Source: Bondarzewia mesenterica (taxonomy: Eukaryota > Basidiomycota > Agaricomycetes > Russulales > Bondarzewiaceae). Taken from it: a stretch of DNA of 10,872 bases. Positions 1 to 7,966 of this stretch are shown one piece after another. The translations under genes and the position numbers were made by a program. Each line of letters begins with the position of its first letter. Position 1 is the first letter of the stretch. Where the stretch lies: the NCBI GenBank assembly GCA_004802705.1, contig SGPL01000826.1:1-10872 (forward strand). The letters run 5' to 3'. A model generated the notes under the pieces. That model had not been told where the DNA came from and made no database searches. It saw only the letters and a list, made by a program, of their open reading frames with translations.

Positions 1-201
1 CAGGAGAACCTCGACTTAGAGAGAAAAAGACGCGACTCTGAGGCGCGTCTGCAGTCATGTGTTCACACAGTGGGCAGGCGTGCGCATCTCAGCCTGGAAA
101 ATTCCGTATATATTTCTGGGAAACAACCCTTACAGGAAATATCTGGAAAATTTGTGGAAAATACTATATATTCTCGCTATTTCCTGCCGGTAAATTTCGA
201 G
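1..201. other. AT-rich stretch upstream of the dehydrogenase remnant
   Basis: No SDR-like coding could be found here although about 140 N-terminal residues are expected. Bases 90-200 are AT-rich and hold three copies of TGGAAAAT (95-102, 144-151, 155-162). Frame 1 on the plus strand is open from base 1 to the TAG at 217-219, but its translation resembles no family I know. It may be a long intron, an insertion, or unrelated DNA joined to a truncated gene. Confidence 0.4.
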
Positions 202-861
202 TCAAAGTGCCGTGTATAGCGCCACGAAATTTGCTGTCCGTGGCCTCACGCAGAGTGTCGGTACGCCGCTGCCCACAATTCTTGAATCACGCGTCATACA
301 ATGGATATGCGTTTTCATAGCCAGCGAGCTTGGACAACATGGCATAACAGTCAATGCTTACGCTCCTGGTAAGTCGTCATAATGTTTAATGAACGAGGAC
401 GCCATTCACGTTTCCAAAAGGATGCATAATTACGGATATGAGTCAGTCACGAGGCTGTTGGATGCTGTCTTCTACTGATTTGGTACGCTGTGTAGCTCGA
501 GCTATTGCGCAGAAGAATCCAGACCCAGAAGATTTTCTAGCTCAGGTCTGTTAACGTCTTTTACATCATCGACTTATAGTATCGAACTAAATCCCCCCCC
601 CCCGTTCCTTAGGAAGGAACAAAGCCGTCCCTTCGTCGGAATGGTAGTTCTGAGGAAGTTGCCTCCCTGGTGTCATTTCTCGCATCCAAGGGATCGCAGT
701 ACATGACTGGTAGGCCCTTCTACTGCTTTCAAATTCATGACACTGAGTGATATTACATTGCAATTAGGGCAAACCGTAAGCGAAATATGAGCTCAGACTT
801 GGACATCTATCTCAATCCCAAACTTCAGGTAACCGTGGATGGCGGGAGGTACTTTGACTGA
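202..861 (+). CDS. Short-chain dehydrogenase/reductase, C-terminal half (5' part missing)
   Basis: This is the C-terminal half of a classical NAD(P)-dependent short-chain dehydrogenase (SDR), a Rossmann-fold oxidoreductase acting on alcohol or ketone groups. Proposed exons are about 202-260, 321-368, 421-545, 613-709, 768-775 and 829-861; all joins keep frame and use GT..AG. Seen in order: catalytic YSATK (Tyr at 215-217, Lys at 227-229), FAVRGLTQSV, ELGQHGITVNAYAPG after the active site, then SSEEVASLVSFLAS, QYMTGQT and the end VTVDGGRYFD with stop TGA at 859-861. These are hallmark SDR blocks, closest to the acetoin/diacetyl-reductase-like group. The fifth exon is only 8 nt. The first intron (60 nt) is free of stops and a multiple of three. 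The N-terminal cofactor site (GxxxGxG) and catalytic Ser are absent, and the frame closes at TAA 191-193. Bases 1-200 hold no matching exon, so the gene is cut by the window edge behind a long intron, interrupted, or a relic. Substrate unknown. Confidence 0.8.
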
Positions 862-1965
862 AGTCGTTGCTGTCTCTGTAGCCCTTTGAGCAGAGCTTGG
901 CTATCCCAGATGTATAAGTTATGCGTTAACATCATAGTGCGACAGCAGGCCGCTTTGTCAGACTGACTGGCCGAGTACTTATTACACCGGTCCAGTCAAA
1001 AAAAGAACGGGCGGTAGGTAACAAGGACACGGCCAGTCAGTCGACGAAAGAATCCCAGCCGCAGCTTGCAGACTGCTGACACGCTCCGTAAGTATGAAAA
1101 TCCACCTTTGGCTCTTCCTCTCGGGCTCTGCAACAGGCAAGTCTGAAAGTTCACACCTAGCCTCCCCATCTCGCCGAGCGCCTTTTGTGGCTTCGACGTC
1201 ACTGTAGTCGTCATCTGAAGTGAGTGTATACCGTGGGTCCGTAGCGGTCCGGCACTTTAGCATTCACTGCTCCAGGCGTTCCTACGCATGGCTGATTGAA
1301 TTTATTGGATCGCGGATACACCACCCGGCCTCTCGTTTGAGAACTAGTAGAAGCATAACAACAGATTAGAAATGTCGGGACCACCCGTTGATCGATTGAC
1401 ACGTACTGCAAATGAAACGATGAAGTGGCTGACTCAGACCTCTGTCGACAGAACACCATTCTGCATGTATCGAGCACTCATCGCATCTCTCCTTGACATC
1501 TCGTGTCTTCGATCGCAATGTGTCCTCTCTTGACACCAGACGAGGAGATCGACTGGATCCAGTCAAAATGTATCGAGAGATGGCATCCGCCTTCGCGCTA
1601 ATTTTCACAATCCCAAGGTGACACTCATAATGAGGTCGCTGATAGAGGGGCGTTCGGTCGACTGTTCCTGGCAACAGATGTTTTCTTGACGGACTACTCC
1701 CGCTGAATGAGCACGCGCACATGTTGGCCACATATATCCAGGACGATATTGCCAGGGGGGATGGTCCGGCGAACAAGCTTAAGCGGCTGCAGATTTCCAA
1801 AGTCTGTGAGACTGAAGCAAATAGAAAACGGACAGAGCATGCCTGCTCGTCACCAAGAAAGACAAATCTGCACAAAAGACTACAAATATACGTCTGCGTA
1901 CTTTTACAAGACGATCAGAAGAATTTGCGGCTTACCCACGTTGATAGGTGCGTGAATAAGTTCGG
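862..1965. other. No recognised gene; long unassigned minus-strand frame
   Basis: Nothing here matches a family I recognise. The longest frame is on the minus strand (1875-1366, 169 codons). Its translation is mixed, with several Cys and no clear motif or domain. It could be joined in phase to the small candidate gene at 2178-1966 through an intron ending in CAG near 1843, but this is only a possibility. Plus-strand frames are short and interrupted. Most likely intergenic or decayed sequence. Confidence 0.4.
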
Positions 1966-2178
1966 TTAATAAAACACTTCCAGGGAAGAGACACGGTTCG
2001 AGCTGTCCTGGTCTGGTGATGGAATACACTGGAGCTGCGGCCACAGGATAGGATCTCTCATTAGCACAAATGGTCCGAGGGAACGCAGGTGTGCTAGGTT
2101 CACCTTGATAATTGAACTCCCAATGATGGGCGCATTAGCGCCGCAGACAAAGTCCATTTTCCAATCATGGGAATCCAT
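1966..2178 (-). CDS. Candidate small two-exon gene, unknown function
   Basis: Weak candidate. On the minus strand an ATG at 2178-2176 opens a 25-codon exon (2178-2104) starting MDSHDWKMDF. It is followed by a textbook small intron (2103-2035, 69 nt) with donor GTGAAC, a CTAAT branch-like site and acceptor CCGCAG. The second exon (2034-1966) ends at TAA 1968-1966, giving 47 residues. A TATA-like ATAAATA lies about 115 bases upstream and the leader between is pyrimidine-rich, as in many fungal promoters. The product resembles nothing I know. Exon 2 might instead splice onward into the open frame 1875-1366. The intron and promoter-like context are the only support; chance is possible. Confidence 0.25.
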   Translation of the reverse strand: MDSHDWKMDFVCGANAPIIGSSIIKVNLAHLRSLGPFVLMRDPILWPQLQCIPSPDQDSSNRVSSLEVFY

Positions 2179-2290
2179 GAGATAGATGTGATGGGCGTCA
2201 AGGAAGGGGCGACAAGATACGAGGCAAGCAAGAGAAGCGCTGGAAAACTGAGTAGGGAGGTTGAATGCCGTCAAACCTGGGAACGGGAAG

Positions 2291-2300
2291 AGTATTTATG
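2291..2300 (-). promoter_or_regulatory. TATA-like element for the small candidate gene
   Basis: The minus strand reads CATAAATACT here, about 115 bases before the ATG at 2178, with a CT-rich leader between them. It is supportive only if the small gene is real. Confidence 0.25.
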
Positions 2301-2888
2301 CGTTTTCCCCCAAGCTCGGTGGCTCGTTGAGACAATGGGGATCAATATCAGCTTTGGCCTCTGGTAACGAAGCAGCCGACCCTGTCCGCGTTTGCCGTCA
2401 ATGGAAACAATTATGCATGGAAAAAAGGACCATTGTAAGCTAGCTCACGTCCACCCGGGAAGAGTTATCAGCGACTATCCCAAGCGGCCAAAGCGGTGGC
2501 AAGCACCGATTCTTGAGCATGAGACGGTCAGTAATACAGCAATATCACAAAGCCAATTGTCTCATGTCACGGTGAACAGAGCATCGGGATCGCAAAGGAT
2601 ACAACAACAAAGATGGGGTGGGCCAAGGCGAATGAGACGGGTCAAAACATAGATTAGCCAAGCGAATGCTTCACATCCTTGGATACCAGGGAAAAAACCC
2701 CGATGGGCATTGGACAGTGAAATATAAACATTGCGCAACGGTATTGATTGCGTATTGATTCACATGCATGCAAGACTCTGAAAACTTACGTTCCGTATTC
2801 AATTGCTTCCATAGAGATTGGGGTGAAACATGGTAAATCCAGAACCGTCCGACCATGTCATGGCCGACCACCGTGCAGGACAAGAAAT

Positions 2889-3053
2889 GCAGGAGCGGGA
2901 CTTGCGTGTCTGTTGCCGCGGTGCGTGTCACGCAGCACGAAGGAGCGCTTCTACGGCCGCGGCCCCCAATCGCGGCTTGATCGCGCATTCGAACAGCTCC
3001 GGATGGCTAGCGACGACGACATCGAAATGGAAAAACAAACGAATCAGCAATTA
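2889..3053 (+). other. Protein-like coding fragment, unknown
   Basis: One plus-strand frame here gives a sequence that looks like real protein: RFYGRGPQSRLDRAFEQLRM followed by an acidic DDDIEMEKQ stretch, with GC-rich third codon positions in the first half like neighbouring genes. It ends at a possible donor (AAG|GTGCAG at 3054). The same frame stays open to TAA near 3177, but beyond 3085 it is simple-sequence Glu/Arg-rich. No start, no upstream exon and no family were identified. It may be an exon of a decayed gene or chance. Confidence 0.2.
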
Positions 3054-3077
3054 AGGTGCAGGTCTCAGATCTATTCT

Positions 3078-3180
3078 CAATATGAAGGTGAAGGCGAAGG
3101 AAGGGAAAGAAGGAAAGAGGCGAGGAGTAAAGAGAGAATCGAAGGGCGAACGGGACGGATAGAAGTGAGAAAAGGGTAAG
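3078..3180 (+). repeat. Purine-rich simple-sequence tract
   Basis: About 100 bases of almost pure purine on the plus strand (GAAGG, AAAGAGG and similar words). On the minus strand it is a long polypyrimidine tract lying just 3' of the P450 stop codon. It could be part of a last P450 intron or 3' UTR, or a promoter-type CT tract of a lost downstream gene. Confidence 0.5.
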
Positions 3181-3442
3181 CGGGTATAAAATGCCAGTGA
3201 CAAAACGAAGGCATTAAGACCCAGGAAAGAAATAAACGGCGCACCTGATCGTCCCATCCATGTATTTCCCAGACAGAAGCACAGGCTTACCATCCTTCAT
3301 GTATGGACGTATGTCGAACGCTGCCAGCACCGATGCGCACGCGAGCCACATCGACGCATCAGCGAGATGGATGCCTGCCACATCAACAACGTCCACAGTC
3401 AGGAAGGATTTGCGGTTGGTCAGTAGCGTGCAAGAACGTTAC

Positions 3443-3453
3443 CTGGACAAATT
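3443..3453 (-). other. 11-nt microexon of the P450 carrying the heme cysteine
   Basis: Exon 10 supplies only the centre of the heme loop: it completes the second Arg codon, then gives Ile-Cys-Pro and the first base of Gly. Flanking introns are 3553-3454 (ends CCCAG) and 3442-3375 (starts GTAACG, ends GGCAG). Without it the FxxGxRxCxG motif is lost, so the family constraint strongly supports the call. Confidence 0.75.
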
Positions 3454-4248
3454 CTGGGAGATGGGAAGGAAGCAGATAGACAGATGGCACGCGTCAAGCC
3501 AGCAAAGCAGCGTTTAACATGGATCAGCTGGAGAAGGGAGAAGGGAGACGCACCGGCGCCCAAATCCGAACAGGTACTCCCGGGATCTGTCTCTTTGGCA
3601 TGCCCTTCGGAGGCCATGAAACGTTCTGGGGAGAAGACTTCGGGATCCGCGTATGTCGTGGGGCCTTTGAAGAATTGCCTGCAGCGCACGGACAAGCGAA
3701 TGACACAAATAAAGAAAAGATACAGACAAAAAAATGGAAACAAAGAGCCGTCAGATCTGCTGATGATTTGATCACACAGTAGCGGACGGATGGACGGACC
3801 AGACGTTGGCGATGATGATGGAGCCTTTAGGGATGAAATACCCATTGTGGACGTCGTCTTCCTGGACCACGTGCGGAATACCTATGATATGTGCAATAGT
3901 CCGTAAGCTCCGGCTCGCGGGCAAGGAAGTTGAGAGAAATGAGATGGGGGATGATAGGAGATGAAGCACGATGGAGATGGAGATTGGAGAGGAAGGACGG
4001 ACCGAGGGGCCCTAAGGTGTACATGCGAAAGATCTCTGTGAACAGCGCCTCGAAGTACGGCAAGTGCGCGCGGTCGGCGAGGGTGGGCAGGCGGTCAGTC
4101 CCAATCACGGCATCAAGCTCAGCTTGGGCTTTTTGCTGCTCGAAGGTGTGGAAGGTCATCGCAAGGAAGAAGGATTAAATCCCGGCCACGATCTACCATC
4201 CATCACATATATTAGCATTCGACGAATGAAGGCGAGCGAATAGCAAAC

Positions 4249-4262
4249 CGTGTCGGCACCGC
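4249..4262 (-). other. 14-nt microexon of the P450 (I-helix GADT)
   Basis: Exon 6 of the P450 encodes only the end of the I-helix oxygen-binding motif, GGADT. It lies between an intron ending CCCAG (4323-4263) and one starting GTTTGC (4248-4193). Phases match on both sides. Confidence 0.7.
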
Positions 4263-5233
4263 CTGGGTAGGGAGAAAATGCGTGAGTGGGTTGGATAGAG
4301 GGGGAGGTAACGGATGGATGGACCGCCGTATATGCCCGCTGCGGCCCATTTGAGAATGTGTTCTTTGTCGGGGGTGACTTGTTTGTTTTCAAGGTAGTTG
4401 AAGATAAAACAGGGTCGTACGGTTCCTGCTGCCTGTGCGGCAGCATTAGCATAGAGAAAACGAGCCCATCAACCGAGCCTCACCATTTGCTGCTTGTCCC
4501 AGTCGTACGGCGAGTTTAACATGTCTTGTAAAGTCGTTCTGTACTTGGGCACCTTCTTCTTCCAGGCGGCACCGGGGAACCATTCGGGTACGTAGCGGAC
4601 TGGACATGGATGGATATGAAGCAACAATTATACGTAAGGGCACGATGGGTGGGACTCACGGATGGGAAAGATGTCAACCGCGAATGCGTTAGTCGCGGTG
4701 GTCTCGGAGAACTGGTCCATGGCTTCATTTACGAGGTTCACCAATCGATCGTCCTCGTCCGTCGCCTTGTAGCCATATGCCAGCGTCAACACAATTGCAC
4801 CTGCCAATCTGCGTCACCGTCCATCAACCATTGTCCATCAATCGCGATAGGAAAAAAGCGGCGAGAATACGCACTTGTGACTATGCTTGACCCAGGCCCC
4901 CGGATCGGCCAGAATCCGTTTCAGATAAGTATGTGTCTCCTCCTCAAGCACGTCGACAAATGCGTCAATCTTGGACCGCGTGCCCATGAAATGCGCGAAC
5001 ATTCGACGGTACTCGCTCCAGGTGTTGCCGAAGGAAATGAGCCCGGGGCTCTCATCCCAGCCAACAAGGCGCCGGCCATGACCAGCGTCGGGCGGTCGCT
5101 GTAGAGGCGACTCTTCTGGTCGAGCATGTCGATCGCATATTGGGCATCGTTGAGGATGATGATGGATTTCCCGAACGCGCTGACGTGCACGATTCCGCCT
5201 GTGTGCAATTCGGATTGGCGATTGGAGAGCGGT

Positions 5234-5305
5234 GAGTGCAGGAGGGGAGAGAGTGATGAGTGCAGGAGGGGAGAGAGCGATGAGTGCAGGAGGGGAGGGA
5301 GCGAT
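5234..5305 (+). repeat. 24-bp tandem repeat, three copies, in P450 intron 1
   Basis: Three head-to-tail 24-base copies (5234-5257, 5258-5281, 5282-5305), each starting GAGTGCAGGAGGGGAG and ending GAT, with one or two changes. They fill most of intron 1 (5317-5199) of the P450. Confidence 0.9.
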
Positions 5306-5574
5306 GGACATGCGCACCATAGGTCTCGCCCCCATTTTGCGAAGGTCACCCATGGCTGGAATTGAGGTAGATCTGCGATATTTGCGATGAGAGGGAGACC
5401 TTTCGGACCAGGAGGGAGTGGAGCGGGGGCGCGCTTCTTGCCCAGTCGACTGTAAAGGAAAGCTGAAAGACCGATGAGGCCGGCGGCGAGGACAGGAGAG
5501 ATGTTGCCGTTCATGGTGGGAGGAGAACGGGATAAACTCGTGTGTTCGAATCATGGATGCCTACTCGTAGGAGC

Positions 5575-5582
5575 TTATTTAT
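5575..5582 (-). promoter_or_regulatory. TATA-like box of the P450 gene
   Basis: The minus strand reads ATAAATAA, 61 or more bases upstream of the P450 ATG at 5514. Spacing and sequence suit a fungal core promoter. Confidence 0.5.
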
Positions 5583-5589
5583 GCAAGAC

Positions 5590-6237
5590 CCATATGTCTG
5601 TCCCTTATGTATGTTAAGCTCGTATGGAAGAAACGCAGCCACGGTTTTCATACTTCCCATGCCTCCATCTAGCAGTTCCTCACGGGATAAAAAACGTGAA
5701 TTAGCGTGTAATCAGAACAAAACATACCGGGCTTACCAGTGCCCGTTTGCAATTCCAAAGGGAAAGATTACAGCGAGCCGACACCAAGCCATGCATCCGA
5801 AAGAACCCACAGCTGCTTTAAGAAAAATAACCGAAATTAATTGATCAGCACACAAGTGGGATTGTGAAATAGAGACGTTCGGATCCGTCCACCCAAAATC
5901 CTAACGAGTCTAGAGCTCGGCGAGCTCGGCGACCGTTATATTTACGCCCCGCCTATACCTTGATAATTTAATTAATGGGGCCTATCAATCTTAAATCAGT
6001 TAGCTGGAATGCAAAATAACCTAAGTCTTTTGAAGCAGACTTGTTTTTTTTTGCATCTCGACTCTCGAGACACCCACATGCACTGGCAGCAGGCCGATAT
6101 AGGCAATGGCTGTAGGGCCGTGTCTAGTATGATACGGAGATGTAAGTACAGAACATTTAAATGCACTTATCTGGGTGGCTGCCTACTCACGGTACTGGCA
6201 AAATCGTTCAAAGGACGGACGGGACCTTGGATCTCAC
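5590..6237. other. Intergenic region upstream of the P450
   Basis: No recognisable gene. It contains a doubled AGCTCGGCG (around 5915-5933) and AT-rich DNA around 5960-6000. A 53-codon minus-strand open stretch runs from about 6126 to TAA 5970-5968 behind a plausible acceptor; it could be a last exon of the doubtful gene at 6426 but has no recognisable content. Confidence 0.4.
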
Positions 6238-6426
6238 TTGTTGCAGGCAGCGGAGGCTTTTTAGAAGGTGATTCTTGGGACTAGGAAGATCCCGAAAGGA
6301 TTAGATAAGCCGACCCGGCCATCTCGCGAGCCGCGTTACAGTCTCCATCGGCGAAACTGTCGGTCTCTCGCACAACGTCAAGTACCATACTTACCCTTGC
6401 CACCAAACGCTCTTAGACTTCGGCAT
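6238..6426 (-). CDS. Doubtful short spliced ORF, unknown
   Basis: Low-confidence candidate. A pyrimidine-rich leader on the minus strand is followed by ATG at 6426 (MPKSKSVWWQG) and a consensus donor GTAAGT at 6394. A possible exon 2 (6280-6238) follows an acceptor TCCTAG and reads PKNHLLKSLRCLQQ, ending at a donor GTGAGA. Another frame of exon 2 is also open (SQESPSKKPPLPATSEIQG) up to a GTGAGT donor at 6187, but it cannot be joined in phase to this ATG. No family is recognised and the 3' end is not resolved. The start-plus-donor pattern may be chance. Confidence 0.18.
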
Positions 6427-6820
6427 TGTCAACTGACAAAGGACGCGCAGTCTACCCTGATACTGATGATACACTTGGTGAAGGAAATTCCAAACAAACA
6501 ACGAACAACGACAGAATAAGGATAAAAAGACAAGGTACCCCAAAACGAAAAAAAAAAGAAAAAAGTGTGAGTGATCGACGAGCAAGAAAGAATAGAAAGA
6601 CAAAAACAACACCTATGGACAAAAAAAGCAGAGCGACAGAGTGACAGAGTGAGATGAGTGGATGGATGGATGGATTGGACGGCACGGTATATCGATACAG
6701 AGGAACACGAACGGAGGAGAGAACGAGAACGAGAACATACACAGCGAGGCGGGGTGACGCAGGGGAGAGAGATCCCGTTAGTAGTGATAGTAGTACGAGG
6801 ACGAGAAGGAACCCGAAGAG

Positions 6821-6822
6821 NN
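6821..6822. other. Assembly gap (NN) flanked by a short direct repeat
   Basis: Two undetermined bases. The word ACCCGAAG occurs just before (6811-6818) and just after (6823-6830) the gap, so the contig join may duplicate or collapse sequence. Confidence 0.95.
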
Positions 6823-6877
6823 ACCCGAAGGCAAAGAACGAGCGAGTAAAACAGAAACGAAAAAAAAAGTATGTCAA

Positions 6878-6898
6878 CGCCAAGCCTCGAGCTTGGCG
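6878..6898. other. Perfect 8-bp inverted repeat (hairpin)
   Basis: CGCCAAGC and GCTTGGCG are separated by a 5-base loop, with A-runs on both sides of the plus strand. It could form a stable hairpin in RNA from either strand. No function is shown. Confidence 0.6.
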
Positions 6899-6930
6899 GG
6901 ATAAAAAAAGTTCCAGAGCAATCCAAAAAA

Positions 6931-7176
6931 AATTCTAATATGGGTGGTCCATCTCGTCGTTGCGGATGACAACGAAACAAAAGATGCGGGACGCGGGGGC
7001 AGCGAATGAGTGTGCGGCGAAAGGTTTCCGAGGGAGGGCGAAAAGTGGAGATTTTGAAGGGGGAGTACGAGGATGAGGCTACATCTCTTTTGTGGAGGGG
7101 GAGGGAAGGGAACGTGTTATCGCAGAGCCTTTGGATTGAGTGGTGTCGGAGATGATGAACACGGACACGACGCCGT
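6931..7176. other. Intergenic, 3' flank of the secreted-protein gene
   Basis: Directly downstream of the stop codon at 7177 (minus strand). It probably holds that gene's 3' UTR and terminator region. No poly(A) signal stands out. Confidence 0.35.
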
Positions 7177-7966
7177 TCATGCGTCGCTGTCGTTTTTGTT
7201 CCCTTCTATGCCCTCCACCGTTGCTGCTGATGATGATGATACAGGCGGAGGTGGGGGGAGTGCGTCCGACTCGGATAGTGCGCCTAGTTCGAGTGGTGGT
7301 AGTGGAGGAGAGGCGAGTTCGACGACGACGGTGGAGGATGATACTGTCGACGACACCGACGACGAAGAAAATGTTGGCGTTGGTGATGATGATGAGGTGG
7401 ACGCGATGGACGATGAAGATGAAGGTTGTTGGAGGGCAGACAAGATCATGTCGAGGAGCTTCAACAATTTCGAAGCTATCGTCTCCTCCGGTGTCTCCTC
7501 CACCGACGTGGAAATTCCTGATGCTGACGATGGAGAAGACGCCGGCGTGCCAGTGCCAGTACTGAAGGAGGACGACGCCGAAAATGTCGAAGTAGGTGAG
7601 ATGCCGAATATGGACACCGCGTCGGGGAGCGCGCTCGTCGTAGCTGAACTGGCGGGCTATAAAAAAAAGACATAACGAATGAGCAGATGGCGAGGGAGGA
7701 TGAGTTCAAGACACAACAACGCACCACGACGGCATTCCTACAGTCCCACATACATATCCGCCGTTCATGCAACGCGAAGTACGGTACAGGCGACGCGGAC
7801 GCGACGGGTACCATTCCTGCACCACATCGAAACAGAGCAAATATCCGTTCAGTCTCCTCCTCCTCATCATCAACAACCATCACATCACGTCTGGGGGGGA
7901 CTTACGAGCAAAAAGAGCGAAAGACGCAAAGATCGAAAACGGGACAACGAGCGAGAACCGTCGCAT
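7177..7966 (-). CDS. Predicted secreted serine/proline-rich protein
   Basis: Hypothetical gene of three exons: 7966-7906, 7816-7725 and 7656-7177, about 210 residues. Exon 1 is almost exactly a signal peptide: MRRF then SLVVPFSIFASFALFA, hydrophobic and ending at a consensus donor GTAAGT. Exon 2 reads MVPVASASPVPYF..., with two Cys in ICMWDC. Exon 3 follows a strong acceptor with a T8 tract (TTTTTTTTATAG). It is rich in Ser, Thr and Pro (about one third Ser in the middle), with one likely amphipathic helix (EETIASKLLKLLDMILSALQ) and an acidic end NKNDSDA. Intron phases (1, then 0) agree. Ser/Thr-rich secreted fungal proteins are typically O-mannosylated cell-wall or extracellular proteins; no GPI-anchor tail is seen. 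A TATA box lies 157 bases before the ATG. Other frames, including an acidic one on the plus strand, are also open here; the signal peptide and splice agreement favour this strand. No family recognised. Confidence 0.6.

Larger units (their letters stand above)
3214..5514 (-). pseudogene. Cytochrome P450 monooxygenase, intron-rich, disrupted
   Basis: A fungal microsomal cytochrome P450: a heme-thiolate enzyme anchored in the ER that uses O2 and electrons from P450 reductase to oxidise a small molecule. Exons: 5514-5318, 5198-4875, 4808-4660, 4599-4484, 4432-4324, 4262-4249, 4192-4003, 3881-3800, 3678-3554, 3453-3443 and 3374-3214; about 492 residues, normal length. Seen in order: N-terminal membrane helix (MNGNISPVLAAGLIGLSAFL), proline hinge LPPGPKGLP, C-helix WSEYRR, I-helix GGGADT, ExxR (EIFR), FSPERF, heme loop FGFGRRICPG, tail DGTIR. 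The start has a good context (CCCACCATG). Damage: an extra G in a G5 run (5329-5333) shifts WGETYG; one base is missing near 5067-5073 in GELVGWDE; a TAA at 4177-4175 replaces the usual Tyr before SFFLAMT; one base is missing near 3579-3584 before EYLFGFGRR. Splice sites are intact, so decay is recent or the sequence has errors. The C-terminus after TIR is uncertain; splicing to 3068 or so would give RPAP. Resembles basidiomycete P450s of the O-methylsterigmatocystin-oxidoreductase-annotated type; substrate unknown. Confidence 0.85.
6500..6930 (+). repeat. Long purine-biased low-complexity region
   Basis: The plus strand is strongly A/G-biased, with A-runs (6548-6557, 6860-6868, 6902-6908), GAGAACGAGAACGAGAAC near 6718-6735 and GGAT repeats at 6660-6675. 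The opposite strand is CT-rich, a style common in fungal promoters and leaders. No gene is supported within it. Confidence 0.5.

Noticed and set aside
6429..6980. 183-codon minus-strand ORF crossing the NN gap
   Set aside because: Low-complexity pyrimidine translation, no good start, and the frame depends on the unknown bases.
7073..7675. Acidic 200-codon plus-strand ORF
   Set aside because: It is antisense to the Ser-rich exon, its composition follows from GAT/GAC repeats, and it has no promoter, signal peptide or splice support.
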